DNA of 13,695 bases from Rhizobium sp. Q54 (GCA_945865745.1 CAMBFP010000017.1:1-13695), one strand, 5' to 3'; counted from the first letter of the stretch, positions 6,640 through 13,473 are shown. The notes: generated by a model from the letters alone, not told the origin. Made by a program: numbers and translations.

Positions 6640-7097
6640 TTCAATTTGTCTAAAAATTTATCCAAAATGGCATTGACGAAGGTAACTTTTTTATGATCAA
6701 AAAAACTTGCTGCAATGCCGACATATTCATCAACCACAACCTTCGGCGGAATATCTTTCAACATTTGCAATTCAAAAACTGCAAGACGCAAAATCTGCAA
6801 TATTACTTTGTCGACCGAGCCCAAACTCCAACCCTTTTGCAAAAAAGCTGAAAGTTCTTGATCAATTTCCACAAACATCTGCGGCGCAGCAATCAACTTA
6901 TCCAAAAAGATTGCATCGATTTCATCTTGGTAAGAAGAAATTTCGTCGTCAGAATTTAAAATGTAATTTTCGATTAAATCTTTTTTAATCTCTTCGTAAG
7001 ATTTTTTTTCTAAGTGGTAATCATACTGATAAAAAACTTGCACCGCGATTAAGCGCGACAAAGTTCGTTTGCGATTTTTGTTTTTCTGTTTTGTCAT
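6636..7097 (-). CDS. nusB: Transcription antitermination factor NusB
   Basis: NusB binds boxA RNA together with ribosomal protein S10 and supports antitermination of rRNA operons. The 153-residue all-helical product shows the family's landmarks: a basic N-terminus, RLIAVQVFYQYD (the 'R..A.Q.LYQ.D' motif), DKVILQILRLAVFEL, PPKVVVDEYVGIAASF, and FVNAILDKF at the end. The first in-frame ATG is at 7097; an in-frame TAA lies just upstream, so no longer start exists. It is head to head with the PAP2 gene, with only 24 nt between the start codons. Its stop overlaps the lysA start. NusB is more often found beside ribH (lumazine synthase), which is not here. Confidence 0.93.
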   Translation of the reverse strand: MTKQKNKNRKRTLSRLIAVQVFYQYDYHLEKKSYEEIKKDLIENYILNSDDEISSYQDEIDAIFLDKLIAAPQMFVEIDQELSAFLQKGWSLGSVDKVILQILRLAVFELQMLKDIPPKVVVDEYVGIAASFFDHKKVTFVNAILDKFLDKLK

Positions 7098-7121
7098 GTT
7101 TTAAAATCAAATTTTTCTCAA

Positions 7122-7850
7122 ATGAAGCATCAAATTTTTGCGCTCTTTTTTCTAATTCTTTCGGCCTGCAGCGCAACAACAGAAAAATATTTCGCAGGTA
7201 ATTCAATTCCGCCAACCCTGATTGAGCAACCTTTCGCAAATAATAGCAAAGAACAACAAGACGAGATTCAGCAAATCATTAAGCTACAGAAAAACTTCAG
7301 TCTCAACGAGTTGGAATTGGCTTCACGCGAAAAATATCTGCGCCCAGAAATTTTTGTTTTATACGCCGATCGTTCATTAACTAGAGAGTCTTATCCGCAT
7401 CTTTATCAATTATTAGATCGCACCTCTGCGACAACAAAAGCGATAAACGATAACTTCAAAGAATACTGGAATGTTACCCGTCCCTACATCGACAAAAAAA
7501 TCAATATACTGATAACGCCAAGCCAAGGCCCATCTTACCCAAGTGGACATGCAAGCAATGGTTCAGTTAGCGCACAAATCATCGGACTACTTATTCCGCA
7601 AAAATCTTCTGACCTGCAAAAACTCGCTAAAAAAATTGCTCAAAGAAGAGTGTTAGTTGGCATGCATTACCCGCACGACATTATCGCCGGAGAACACCTT
7701 TCGCGAATTGTTCTTGGTGGCCTGCTGCAAAATAAAGAATTCCAAAAAGATTTCGAAAAAGCGCGCAGCGAATTGGAAAAAAATCCACCAAAAAATTTAG
7801 CAGTTAAAGATGAGTCAACTGTTCAAAATACTAATGCAGTGTTGCAGTAG
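7122..7850 (+). CDS. PAP2-type acid phosphatase lipoprotein (class A-like)
   Basis: The 242-residue product begins with a lipoprotein signal (lipobox LSAC, Cys16). All three elements of the PAP2/class A non-specific acid phosphatase site are present: K113-x6-R120-P121 (KEYWNVTRP), P140-S141-G142-H143, and R176-x5-H182-x3-D186 (RVLVGMHYPHD). The usual Ser before that Arg is replaced by Arg. H182 is the predicted nucleophile and H143 the acid/base. YPSGHAS and GMHYPHDIIAG are typical of soluble periplasmic class A enzymes rather than membrane lipid phosphatases, and no multiple membrane spans are seen. The C-terminus (about 200-242) is charged and low-complexity. Likely role: release of phosphate from esters at the envelope; substrate unknown. 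It diverges from nusB and has no visible ribosome site. Confidence 0.9.
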   Translation: MKHQIFALFFLILSACSATTEKYFAGNSIPPTLIEQPFANNSKEQQDEIQQIIKLQKNFSLNELELASREKYLRPEIFVLYADRSLTRESYPHLYQLLDRTSATTKAINDNFKEYWNVTRPYIDKKINILITPSQGPSYPSGHASNGSVSAQIIGLLIPQKSSDLQKLAKKIAQRRVLVGMHYPHDIIAGEHLSRIVLGGLLQNKEFQKDFEKARSELEKNPPKNLAVKDESTVQNTNAVLQ

Positions 7851-7912
7851 TAGGTGCCAACTATAACTCATTTTTATTAAGCCCGAGCAACTTAGATGGG
7901 GCAAAATTTTAT

Positions 7913-9295
7913 TTATTCTCCGATTAAATAATTCTCTTCAAACGCTTCAGCTTTGACTTTAACGATCTCTCCAGATTTTCCGTGCGAGATTTTTACGTCG
8001 AGAAAATTTTCTGATTTTCCAAATCCATCTTTTTCCAAAATCACACTTAAATTTTTGCCAATTTGCTTGGCTAAAAATTTCTGTAATTCGCGCGCTCCGG
8101 TCTCGCGCAAAATTTTTCCACGCTCTTTGATTATTTTTCCGTTAACCTGTGGCATCTTGGCAGCTGGGGTTCCGTCACGTTTTGAATAAGGAAAAATGTG
8201 AGTAAAAATAATTCCAGCTTCTTCAATTAAGTGCACAGAATTTTGAAACATCTCGTCGGTTTCAGTTGGAAAACCGGCAATGATGTCAGCGCCAAAAGTA
8301 ATTTCTGGCCTGATTTGGCGGGCCTTCGCACAAAAATCTAAAACTTGTTGGCGATTGTGACGACGTTTCATTCTCTTCAAAATCACATCGTCTCCCGACT
8401 GAACACTGAGATGCAAATAAGGCATAAAACGCGGCTCATCGCGCAAAATTTCAAAAAATTCCCCAGTATTTTTATCGTCAATTTCAGCGACGTCGATTGA
8501 AGAAAGTCGCAAACGTGGAAGCTCGGGAACCAGCTTGAGCAAACGCTTAATCATGCTAGATAAAGTAATCGGCACTGCTAAATCTTCGCCGTAACCAGAA
8601 ATATCTACGCCGGTAAAAACTACTTCCTGGTGACCTGCGGCGACCATTTTTTTTACCTGCGAAACTATTTCACCAAAGGCCACCGAGCGGCTATTTCCGC
8701 GGCCAAAAGGTATTACGCAAAAAGTGCAGCGGTGATTACAGCCATTCTGAATTTCAAGGAAAGCGCGGGTTCTATTTTCAAAATAAGAGACAAGTTGCGG
8801 AGCTGTGTCGCGCACCGACATGATGTCGTTGACCTTGATTTTAGAGGTCTCGTTGGGGGTTAGAAAAATTTGTGCAGATTTTTTTGCGGCGAAGAAAATT
8901 TGATCTTTGTGGGCGGTATCGGAATCGTGACTTCGTTCTTGGTTTCGACTGCGCTCAACGGGCAGAATCGCGCTGGAGAAATTATAGCTTTCTGGATTCG
9001 ACTTTTCTGCGTTGCCTAAAACCAAATCCACTTCCGCCATTTTCGCGTATTTTTCTGGATCGATTTGTGCGGCACAACCAGTCACAACAATTCTAACATC
9101 AGGATTGTCGCGCTTAGCACGACGCACAGCAGAACGAAGCTCGCGCTCAGCTTCTGCGGTTACTGCGCAAGAATTAAAAACTAAAAGATTTTTCTGATCG
9201 GTTTTTTTTAGAGCTTCTTTGATTGCTTCAGATTCGTAAGAATTTAAGCGACAACCGAAAGTAATAATTTTGTTATCCGCGTCTTCTTTGATCAT
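7913..9295 (-). CDS. mtaB: tRNA (t6A37) methylthiotransferase MtaB
   Basis: MtaB is a radical-SAM enzyme that converts t6A37 to ms2t6A37 in tRNAs reading ANN codons. The 460-residue product has the three-domain order of the family. The N-terminal methylthiotransferase domain carries three cluster cysteines, C15 (TFGCRLN), C43 (NSCAVT) and C74 (TGCAAQ). The radical-SAM domain has C186-x3-C190-x2-C193 (NGCNHRCTFC). A C-terminal TRAM region lies at about 395-460. FGCRLN, rather than the GC-x-MN form of MiaB, and GRGNSRS favour MtaB over MiaB and RimO. Between the first two domains, residues about 101-150 are longer and more hydrophilic than expected and include a repeat-like insertion (separate entry). 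Its start overlaps the end of the BON lipoprotein gene by 23 nt. Confidence 0.93.
   Translation of the reverse strand: MIKEDADNKIITFGCRLNSYESEAIKEALKKTDQKNLLVFNSCAVTAEAERELRSAVRRAKRDNPDVRIVVTGCAAQIDPEKYAKMAEVDLVLGNAEKSNPESYNFSSAILPVERSRNQERSHDSDTAHKDQIFFAAKKSAQIFLTPNETSKIKVNDIMSVRDTAPQLVSYFENRTRAFLEIQNGCNHRCTFCVIPFGRGNSRSVAFGEIVSQVKKMVAAGHQEVVFTGVDISGYGEDLAVPITLSSMIKRLLKLVPELPRLRLSSIDVAEIDDKNTGEFFEILRDEPRFMPYLHLSVQSGDDVILKRMKRRHNRQQVLDFCAKARQIRPEITFGADIIAGFPTETDEMFQNSVHLIEEAGIIFTHIFPYSKRDGTPAAKMPQVNGKIIKERGKILRETGARELQKFLAKQIGKNLSVILEKDGFGKSENFLDVKISHGKSGEIVKVKAEAFEENYLIGE
8911..8980 (-). repeat. GC-rich repeat-like insertion within mtaB
   Basis: These 70 bases are 57% G+C (40 of 70), clearly richer than the surrounding gene. 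On the minus strand they contain TTGAGCGCAGTCGAAACC, a form of the TGAGCGNAGTCGAA core that recurs in dispersed bacterial palindromic repeats. They encode residues 106-129 of MtaB, a very polar stretch including VERSRNQERSHDSDTAH, located in the linker before the radical-SAM domain. The reading frame is kept. This is like the in-frame palindromic elements known from Rickettsia genes, but no second copy is present in the window to prove it. Confidence 0.4.
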
Positions 9296-9875
9296 CTCTT
9301 AATAGCACGTGATTAACAACTTTCTCAACACCGTAAATCTTAGAAACAATTGTCAGCACTCGTTTCATTTCAAAATCATTAATCGCTACGCCAAGCAAAT
9401 AAACCGTACTGCCGACTGTGGTAATTTTATAATTTGGCCAGATCACATCACGCGTCATTAGAAGCTTTGTCTCTACTTCAGCACTGATTAAGTAATCACG
9501 AAAAGCGGAGGAAAAATCTTTAAAAACCATTCCCTCTTCATGCAGTTGAATCTCGTCGATTACTTCTTTCACGCCCATTGCCATCCAAGAAATATCTTGT
9601 GCACTCTTAGCTTTTTGCGGATCGCGAACGATGCCAGTAAGCAAAACCCTACCTTCATTAACAGTAAAATTTACCGAGTTTCCCGGCATTTTTAAACCAT
9701 GACTAATGAAGTCTGCACTAAGCGTCAAAGCAATCATGACGTCGCTGCGTGTAGCTTGCATGGTTTTCTCGCGCGATGCTAAAACTCCACCTCCAATTGA
9801 ACCAATAACTACGGTTTCAACACAAGATGTAAGCAATGCCAAAAGAAGAATGTAGCGAATTTTGAAGATTTTCAT
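9273..9875 (-). CDS. BON-domain lipoprotein (DolP/OsmY-like)
   Basis: The 200-residue product starts with a lipoprotein signal ending in LLTSC (Cys18 predicted lipidated). A Gly-rich stretch GSIGGGVLASREKTM follows and then two BON modules: about 42-113, with the core VLLTGIVRDPQKA and GVKEVIDEIQL; and about 124-195, with VYLLGVAINDFEMKRV and GVEKVVNHVLL. Paired BON domains after a lipobox are the layout of DolP (YraP), an outer-membrane lipoprotein that binds anionic phospholipids and supports envelope integrity. The sequence shows the architecture but not orthology, so no symbol is given. It overlaps mtaB by 23 nt, an unusually long overlap of genes with unrelated roles. No ribosome site is visible at the ATG. 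Confidence 0.88.
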   Translation of the reverse strand: MKIFKIRYILLLALLTSCVETVVIGSIGGGVLASREKTMQATRSDVMIALTLSADFISHGLKMPGNSVNFTVNEGRVLLTGIVRDPQKAKSAQDISWMAMGVKEVIDEIQLHEEGMVFKDFSSAFRDYLISAEVETKLLMTRDVIWPNYKITTVGSTVYLLGVAINDFEMKRVLTIVSKIYGVEKVVNHVLLRDDQRRRG

Positions 9876-9989
9876 ATTGAACGAGAGCTTGAAAATAAAG
9901 GCTAGAAAGCCGATTGAAACTATTTATGACTTCGCCATTTGCAAATTATTTTCCTCGTCCCTACGTTGCGCGACCCTTTCGTTAGGGAA

Positions 9990-10080
9990 ATAAGTATGCG
10001 GGCGTAGCTCAGTGGTAGAGTGTCACCTTGCCAAGGTGAATGTCGAGGGTTCGAATCCCTTCGCCCGCTCCAATACTTAT
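9990..10080 (+). repeat. 8-bp inverted repeat exactly flanking tRNA-Gly
   Basis: ATAAGTAT (9990-9997) ends immediately before the first tRNA base. ATACTTAT (10073-10080) begins immediately after the encoded CCA. They are perfect reverse complements, so the precursor could extend the acceptor stem by 8 bp beyond the discriminator and CCA. Confidence 0.6.
9998..10072 (+). tRNA. tRNA-Gly (anticodon GCC)
   Basis: The acceptor stem is GCGGGCG with CGCCCGC, followed by discriminator T and encoded CCA. The anticodon stem TCACC/GGTGA encloses TTGCCAA, giving anticodon GCC. The T arm contains GGTTCGAATCC. It is convergent with the asparaginase gene. A possible weak promoter lies upstream (TTGCAA at 9939-9944, 17-nt spacer, TACGTT at 9962-9967). 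The leader also has a TCCCTA (9958-9963) / TAGGGA (9983-9988) inverted repeat. Confidence 0.97.
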
Positions 10081-10105
10081 CAAGAATTTACTTTGGTTGA
10101 TTTGC

Positions 10106-11146
10106 CTAATATTTAGCAAACATCCCCCTCGCCTTCTTCACATCGCTAGTCTTAGTCAGCGCTAACATCGCTAGAATTCTTGCCTTTTGTGGACTCAAAT
10201 TATCCGCAGTTATAAAGCCCAGGCTATCGTCTTCGATCTCAACATTAGGCTCAACTAAACCAGAACCAAGATGCGAGCTGCGCACAATTAAAACTCCTTT
10301 CTTCGCCGCTGCCGCAAGTTTTTCTACTCCGAGTTTACTGATATTTCCATCACCAACTCCCGCTAAAATTATTCCCTTCGCTCCTGATTCAACTAAGTAA
10401 TCAATCACACTAACATCAACACCGGCGTGAGCGTAAATGATTTCAACCTTCGGCAAAGATTCTGTTTTTTTAACATCAAAAACCGTCTGACTAGTGTGAG
10501 CACGAAGTGGGCTGTAGTAAAATTTTACTGCGCCATAAAGCACCGTTCCAATCATGCCAGAATTGAGCGCTTTGAATGACGAAACATTTGTTGTGTTGGT
10601 TTTTGCCACGTCGCGTGCGGCAAAAATTTCGTCGTTAAACATTACCAAAACACCCTTGTCGTAAGCATCTTTTGAAGCGGCAAGAGCAACTGCATTATAA
10701 AGATTTAGCGCACCATCGGAACTAAGTGAAGTCGAAGGACGCATTGCGCCAACTAGCACCACCGGCTTTTTACTCTTCACAACAAGATTCAAAAAATATG
10801 CTGTTTCTTCGAGAGTGTCAGTGCCATGAGTAATGACCAAACCTTGCACCGAGCTCTGCGCAAGAAGCTCATTTACTCTTTTTGCAATCTTTAACCAGAC
10901 CTCATTATTCATGTCTTGGCTCGCAATTTGCATAGCTTGCTCAACTTGAATATCGGCGAGTTTATTGAGCCCTGGAATGTTTTTTATAACTTGATCAATG
11001 CCAACTTTTCCCGGTGCATATTTTGAACCAACAGAGGAATCACCAGCTCCGGCAATAGTTCCGCCAGTGGCAAGAATCACCACATTTTTTGCTTGTGCCG
11101 AACAAGACAAAAACACAAAAAGAGAAATTATTTTTAAAAGTTTCAT
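10106..11146 (-). CDS. ansB: Type II L-asparaginase, exported
   Basis: The enzyme hydrolyses L-asparagine (and often glutamine) to aspartate and ammonia. From ATG 11146 it has 346 aa, close to E. coli AnsB. A signal peptide spans about residues 1-19 and ends SAQA before KNVVILATGG. C15 in FLSC leaves lipidation open, although Phe at -3 is unusual. The catalytic threonines are present: T30 in ATGGTIAG and T109 in HGTDT, with D110. K182 in DVAKTNTT and Y43 and S77 match the AnsB binding residues. QDMNNEVW, VGAMRPSTSLSSDGALNLYN and NPQ-like SPQKARILAMLALT also match closely. A longer reading frame starting at 11221 would overlap queH and bury the signal peptide, so it was not used. It lies 4 nt after queH on the same strand. 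Similarity points to the secreted high-affinity type, which could scavenge nitrogen. Confidence 0.95.
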   Translation of the reverse strand: MKLLKIISLFVFLSCSAQAKNVVILATGGTIAGAGDSSVGSKYAPGKVGIDQVIKNIPGLNKLADIQVEQAMQIASQDMNNEVWLKIAKRVNELLAQSSVQGLVITHGTDTLEETAYFLNLVVKSKKPVVLVGAMRPSTSLSSDGALNLYNAVALAASKDAYDKGVLVMFNDEIFAARDVAKTNTTNVSSFKALNSGMIGTVLYGAVKFYYSPLRAHTSQTVFDVKKTESLPKVEIIYAHAGVDVSVIDYLVESGAKGIILAGVGDGNISKLGVEKLAAAAKKGVLIVRSSHLGSGLVEPNVEIEDDSLGFITADNLSPQKARILAMLALTKTSDVKKARGMFAKY

Positions 11147-11150
11147 AAAA

Positions 11151-11816
11151 TTAGTTAGTTGGTTGGTTTGCCAAAATATCGCGGTAAAATTCTTCGCCGA
11201 TTTTAATTTCTTCACGACCATTTTTTACGCGCCAGGCGTTTGAATCGCGAAGGGAAAAAATACAACCGCAATATTCCTGTTTGTAAAATTCTTCGCGCTT
11301 AGCGATTTCATACATGCGCGCACCTCCACCTTCTTTGCGCCAGTTGTAAGTCCAATAAGAAATGCCTTCGTAATTTTTTGCCGCGCGAATTCCGCATTCG
11401 TTAATTTGATTCATATCTTTCCAGCGCGAAATTCCGAGCGACGAACTAATTGTCGTAAAGCCATTTTCAAAAGCATAAAGCGCGGTGCGCTCGAAGCGCA
11501 TGTCGAAACATTTTGTGCAGCGCTCTCCTTTTTCTGGCGCCCATTCTAAGCCCTTGGCGCGCTTGAACCAATTTTGCACATCGTAATCCGCATCAATAAA
11601 TGGCATTCCAAGTTTTTCAGCGAAACGAATGTTCTCTTCTTTACGAATTTCATATTCCTTTTTTGGATGAATATTCGGATTGTAGAAAAAAATCGTAACC
11701 TCAATTCCCGATTCTTTCATTCGCTCCATCAAATCTCCTGCGCAAGGTGCGCAGCAGCTGTGAAGTAAAACGCGATTATCTGTAGCGCTAGTTGGAAGAG
11801 TAAGTTTGTGAATCAT
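11151..11816 (-). CDS. queH: Epoxyqueuosine reductase QueH
   Basis: QueH carries out the last step of queuosine synthesis, reducing epoxyqueuosine to queuosine in tRNAs with GUN anticodons; it is unrelated to the cobalamin enzyme QueG. The 221-residue product shows the family cysteine pattern: VLLHSCCAPC (C21, C22, C25), GERCTKCF (C100, C103) and QEYCGCIFS (C183, C185), which together hold the iron-sulfur cluster and a further metal. FFYNPNIHPKKEYEIR and SSSLGISRWKD are also typical. The tRNA-Asp(GUC) in this window is one of the four expected substrates. The ATG at 11816 abuts the mutM ATG with no base between. The stop is 4 nt before asparaginase, so the two probably share a transcript. Confidence 0.93.
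   Translation of the reverse strand: MIHKLTLPTSATDNRVLLHSCCAPCAGDLMERMKESGIEVTIFFYNPNIHPKKEYEIRKEENIRFAEKLGMPFIDADYDVQNWFKRAKGLEWAPEKGERCTKCFDMRFERTALYAFENGFTTISSSLGISRWKDMNQINECGIRAAKNYEGISYWTYNWRKEGGGARMYEIAKREEFYKQEYCGCIFSLRDSNAWRVKNGREEIKIGEEFYRDILANQPTN
11794..11800 (+). promoter_or_regulatory. Ribosome-site-like GGAAGAG upstream of mutM
   Basis: GGAAGAG lies 7 nt before an in-frame GTG at 11808 but 16 nt before the ATG at 11817. The spacing fits the GTG better, yet MutM chemistry needs the Pro that follows the ATG. It sits inside queH on the opposite strand, so it may also be chance. Confidence 0.35.
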
Positions 11817-12629
11817 ATGCCTGAATTGCCTGAAGTAGAAACGATCCGTCGCGGATTAGAAAATATTGTCGGAAAGAAAATCACGAAAATTTTTCGCTCC
11901 GAAAAGAAACTAAGATTAGAAACTAGCCTTGATTTTCAAGCCTTAAAAGGTGCAAAGATTTCAGAAATTTTTCGCCGCGCACGTTACTTAATTATTAATC
12001 TGAGCAATGATTTAAGCCTGATTATTCATCTGGGAATGAGCGGAAGAATTACTATCGAGCAAGAATTTTCTAAGTTAAAACACGATCACTTCGCCCATGA
12101 ATTTACTGACGGAACTTGGTTAGTTTTTAACGATCCACGTCGTTTTGGATTTGTTGATTTGGTAAAAACTAAAGATCTCTTAAAACATAAAATGCTTGTA
12201 AAGCTAGGCCCAGAACCACTCGAGAAAGAATTTAATTTTACCGACTTCGCCAAAAAATTACGCAGCAAAAAAACCAACATTAAAACTACGATCATGGACA
12301 ACCACGTGGTTGTAGGTGTGGGCAATATTTACGCCAATGAATCTCTCTTCGATTCTGGAATTTCTCCGCTACGCAATTCTGATTCTCTCGCAAAAAACGA
12401 AATCGAAAAACTAATCTCCTCAATAAAAAAAATAATCAAAGCAGCCATTAAGGCCGGGGGCTCGTCAATTTCTGATTACATTGACTCACACGGCAATTCC
12501 GGAAAATTTCAGGACGGATTTAAAGTTTACGGACGCGCCAGGGGAAAATGTTTGCAATGTAAAAACCTGATCCAAAGAATCGTGCAAAGCGGCCGCTCCA
12601 GCTTTTTCTGCAACCAATGTCAAAAGTGA
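11817..12629 (+). CDS. mutM: Formamidopyrimidine-DNA glycosylase (MutM/Fpg)
   Basis: MutM removes 8-oxoguanine and formamidopyrimidines and cuts the strand by beta,delta-elimination. From ATG 11817 it has 270 aa, starting MPELPEVET, where processed Pro2 is the Schiff-base nucleophile and E3 the general acid. HLGMSGR, NDPRRFGFVDLV, the H2TH segment VGVGNIYANESLFDSGISP and a C-terminal zinc finger C245-x2-C248-x16-C265-x2-C268 with R260 all fit Fpg rather than Nei. Oddity: the usual catalytic Lys of the RRAKY/RRGKY segment is Arg here (RRARY, R56; codon CGT). The GTG at 11808 would add MNH and hide Pro2, so the ATG is preferred despite weak ribosome signals. The start abuts queH head to head. 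The following lipoprotein gene begins 2 nt after the stop. Confidence 0.95.
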   Translation: MPELPEVETIRRGLENIVGKKITKIFRSEKKLRLETSLDFQALKGAKISEIFRRARYLIINLSNDLSLIIHLGMSGRITIEQEFSKLKHDHFAHEFTDGTWLVFNDPRRFGFVDLVKTKDLLKHKMLVKLGPEPLEKEFNFTDFAKKLRSKKTNIKTTIMDNHVVVGVGNIYANESLFDSGISPLRNSDSLAKNEIEKLISSIKKIIKAAIKAGGSSISDYIDSHGNSGKFQDGFKVYGRARGKCLQCKNLIQRIVQSGRSSFFCNQCQK

Positions 12630-12631
12630 TA

Positions 12632-13057
12632 ATGAAAAAAATTCTTCTTCTTGTTCCATTTTTTTTACTTTTTTCCTGCGCTGATTTGCAAAAACTAGAG
12701 AAGAAATTTCAGCAACTAACCAACAAACCGGTTGAAGGGCCTAAGGCCTCTGAAGACTTCGTGCAAGGCAGTGAAGACATTCCTCTTTTAGTTGGAATGG
12801 AAAAAATTTACGACGGCGCTTTAGGATTTGATTCAGCTTCTGGCAGCATCATTACATCTAGTTACTCGACAAATCTTGAGCCAAAACAAGTTAAATTATT
12901 TTACTTAAAAACCTTGCCAGAAATGGGCTGGGGAATCACTAAAAATGCTGAGAATTCAGCTAAATTCAAACGTGAAAAAGAAGATTTAGAAATCGAATTT
13001 GCCAAAGAAGACAAGATTCAAGTTGTGCGATTTTTTATCTCTTCGCTGACTCAGTAA
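12632..13057 (+). CDS. Small lipoprotein of unknown function
   Basis: From ATG 12632 the product has 141 residues and a clean lipoprotein signal, MKKILLLVPFFLLFSC, with lipobox LFSC. An upstream in-frame ATG at 12617 would add five residues before the signal and overlap mutM; it is less likely. The mature part has a charged linker (about 17-45) and then a compact domain: IPLLVGMEKIYDGALGFDS, SGSIITSSYSTN, VKLFYLKTLPEMGWG and a final beta pair ending VVRFFISS. The FY-x3-LP-x2-GW signature recurs in small alphaproteobacterial lipoproteins with a two-layer alpha/beta fold, but no function is known to me. It lies 2 nt after mutM, so co-transcription is likely, and it is convergent with the RNase P RNA gene, whose 3' stem begins a few bases later. 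Confidence 0.8.
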   Translation: MKKILLLVPFFLLFSCADLQKLEKKFQQLTNKPVEGPKASEDFVQGSEDIPLLVGMEKIYDGALGFDSASGSIITSSYSTNLEPKQVKLFYLKTLPEMGWGITKNAENSAKFKREKEDLEIEFAKEDKIQVVRFFISSLTQ

Positions 13058-13062
13058 AAAAA

Positions 13063-13465
13063 TGTAAGGCAAGCTGTAAGCCGGATCCTGTGCCCGTTGC
13101 CGGGTGGTGATCATTCATCTAGGCCTAGCGTTGCCACTAGGCTCAAGCAGTCTACCCGAATAGCAGTGCGAGAGCGCACTTGAGCATTAAAGCCCAGCCA
13201 TTCCTATTTGACTTTGCTCCAGATAGGGTTTTTCCAAATGTGTGTTACCACACAAGCGCGTGAGCTCTTACCTCGCGTTTTCATCCTTACTGGTCTTGCG
13301 ACTTAGCGGTATATTCTCTGTGACACTTTCCCTCAACTGTTCTATTTTATTCGAACCGACGTGGCCAGCCGTTAGCTGGTATCATTCTCTCGTGGAGTCC
13401 GGACTTTCCTCTGATTTTCAAATCTGTTTCCAAATTAAAACCAGCGATCACCCGCTTGCCTTACA
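13063..13465 (-). ncRNA. rnpB: RNase P RNA, bacterial type A
   Basis: This is the catalytic RNA that trims tRNA 5' leaders. Read on the minus strand, the terminal P1 helix pairs GTAAGGCAAGC (13464-13454) with GCTTGCCTTAC (13074-13064), plus one further T-A pair. Near the 5' end are the universal GAGGAAAGTCCGGACTCC block and then ACAGAGAATATACCGC. Near the 3' end are GGATCCGGCTTAC and the CCCGGCAACGGGCACAG hairpin region. The length between P1 ends is about 400 nt, normal. P1 followed by seven T (13062-13056) can also serve as an intrinsic terminator. The three tRNA genes here are among its substrates. Exact ends could differ by a few bases. Confidence 0.96.
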
Positions 13466-13473
13466 AGATCGCG

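Noticed and set aside
7021..7239. Minus-strand open frame spanning the nusB/PAP2 gap
   Set aside because: It overlaps the start regions of two well-supported genes in the wrong frame and has no recognisable motif.
7881..7902. GCCC...GGGC inverted repeat between convergent PAP2 and mtaB as a bidirectional terminator
   Set aside because: Only 4 bp of pairing with a 14-nt loop and no clean T run on either side.
11147..11221. N-terminal extension of the asparaginase reading frame by 25 residues
   Set aside because: It would overlap queH by about 70 nt and place charged residues before a clear signal peptide; the ATG at 11146 fits AnsB.
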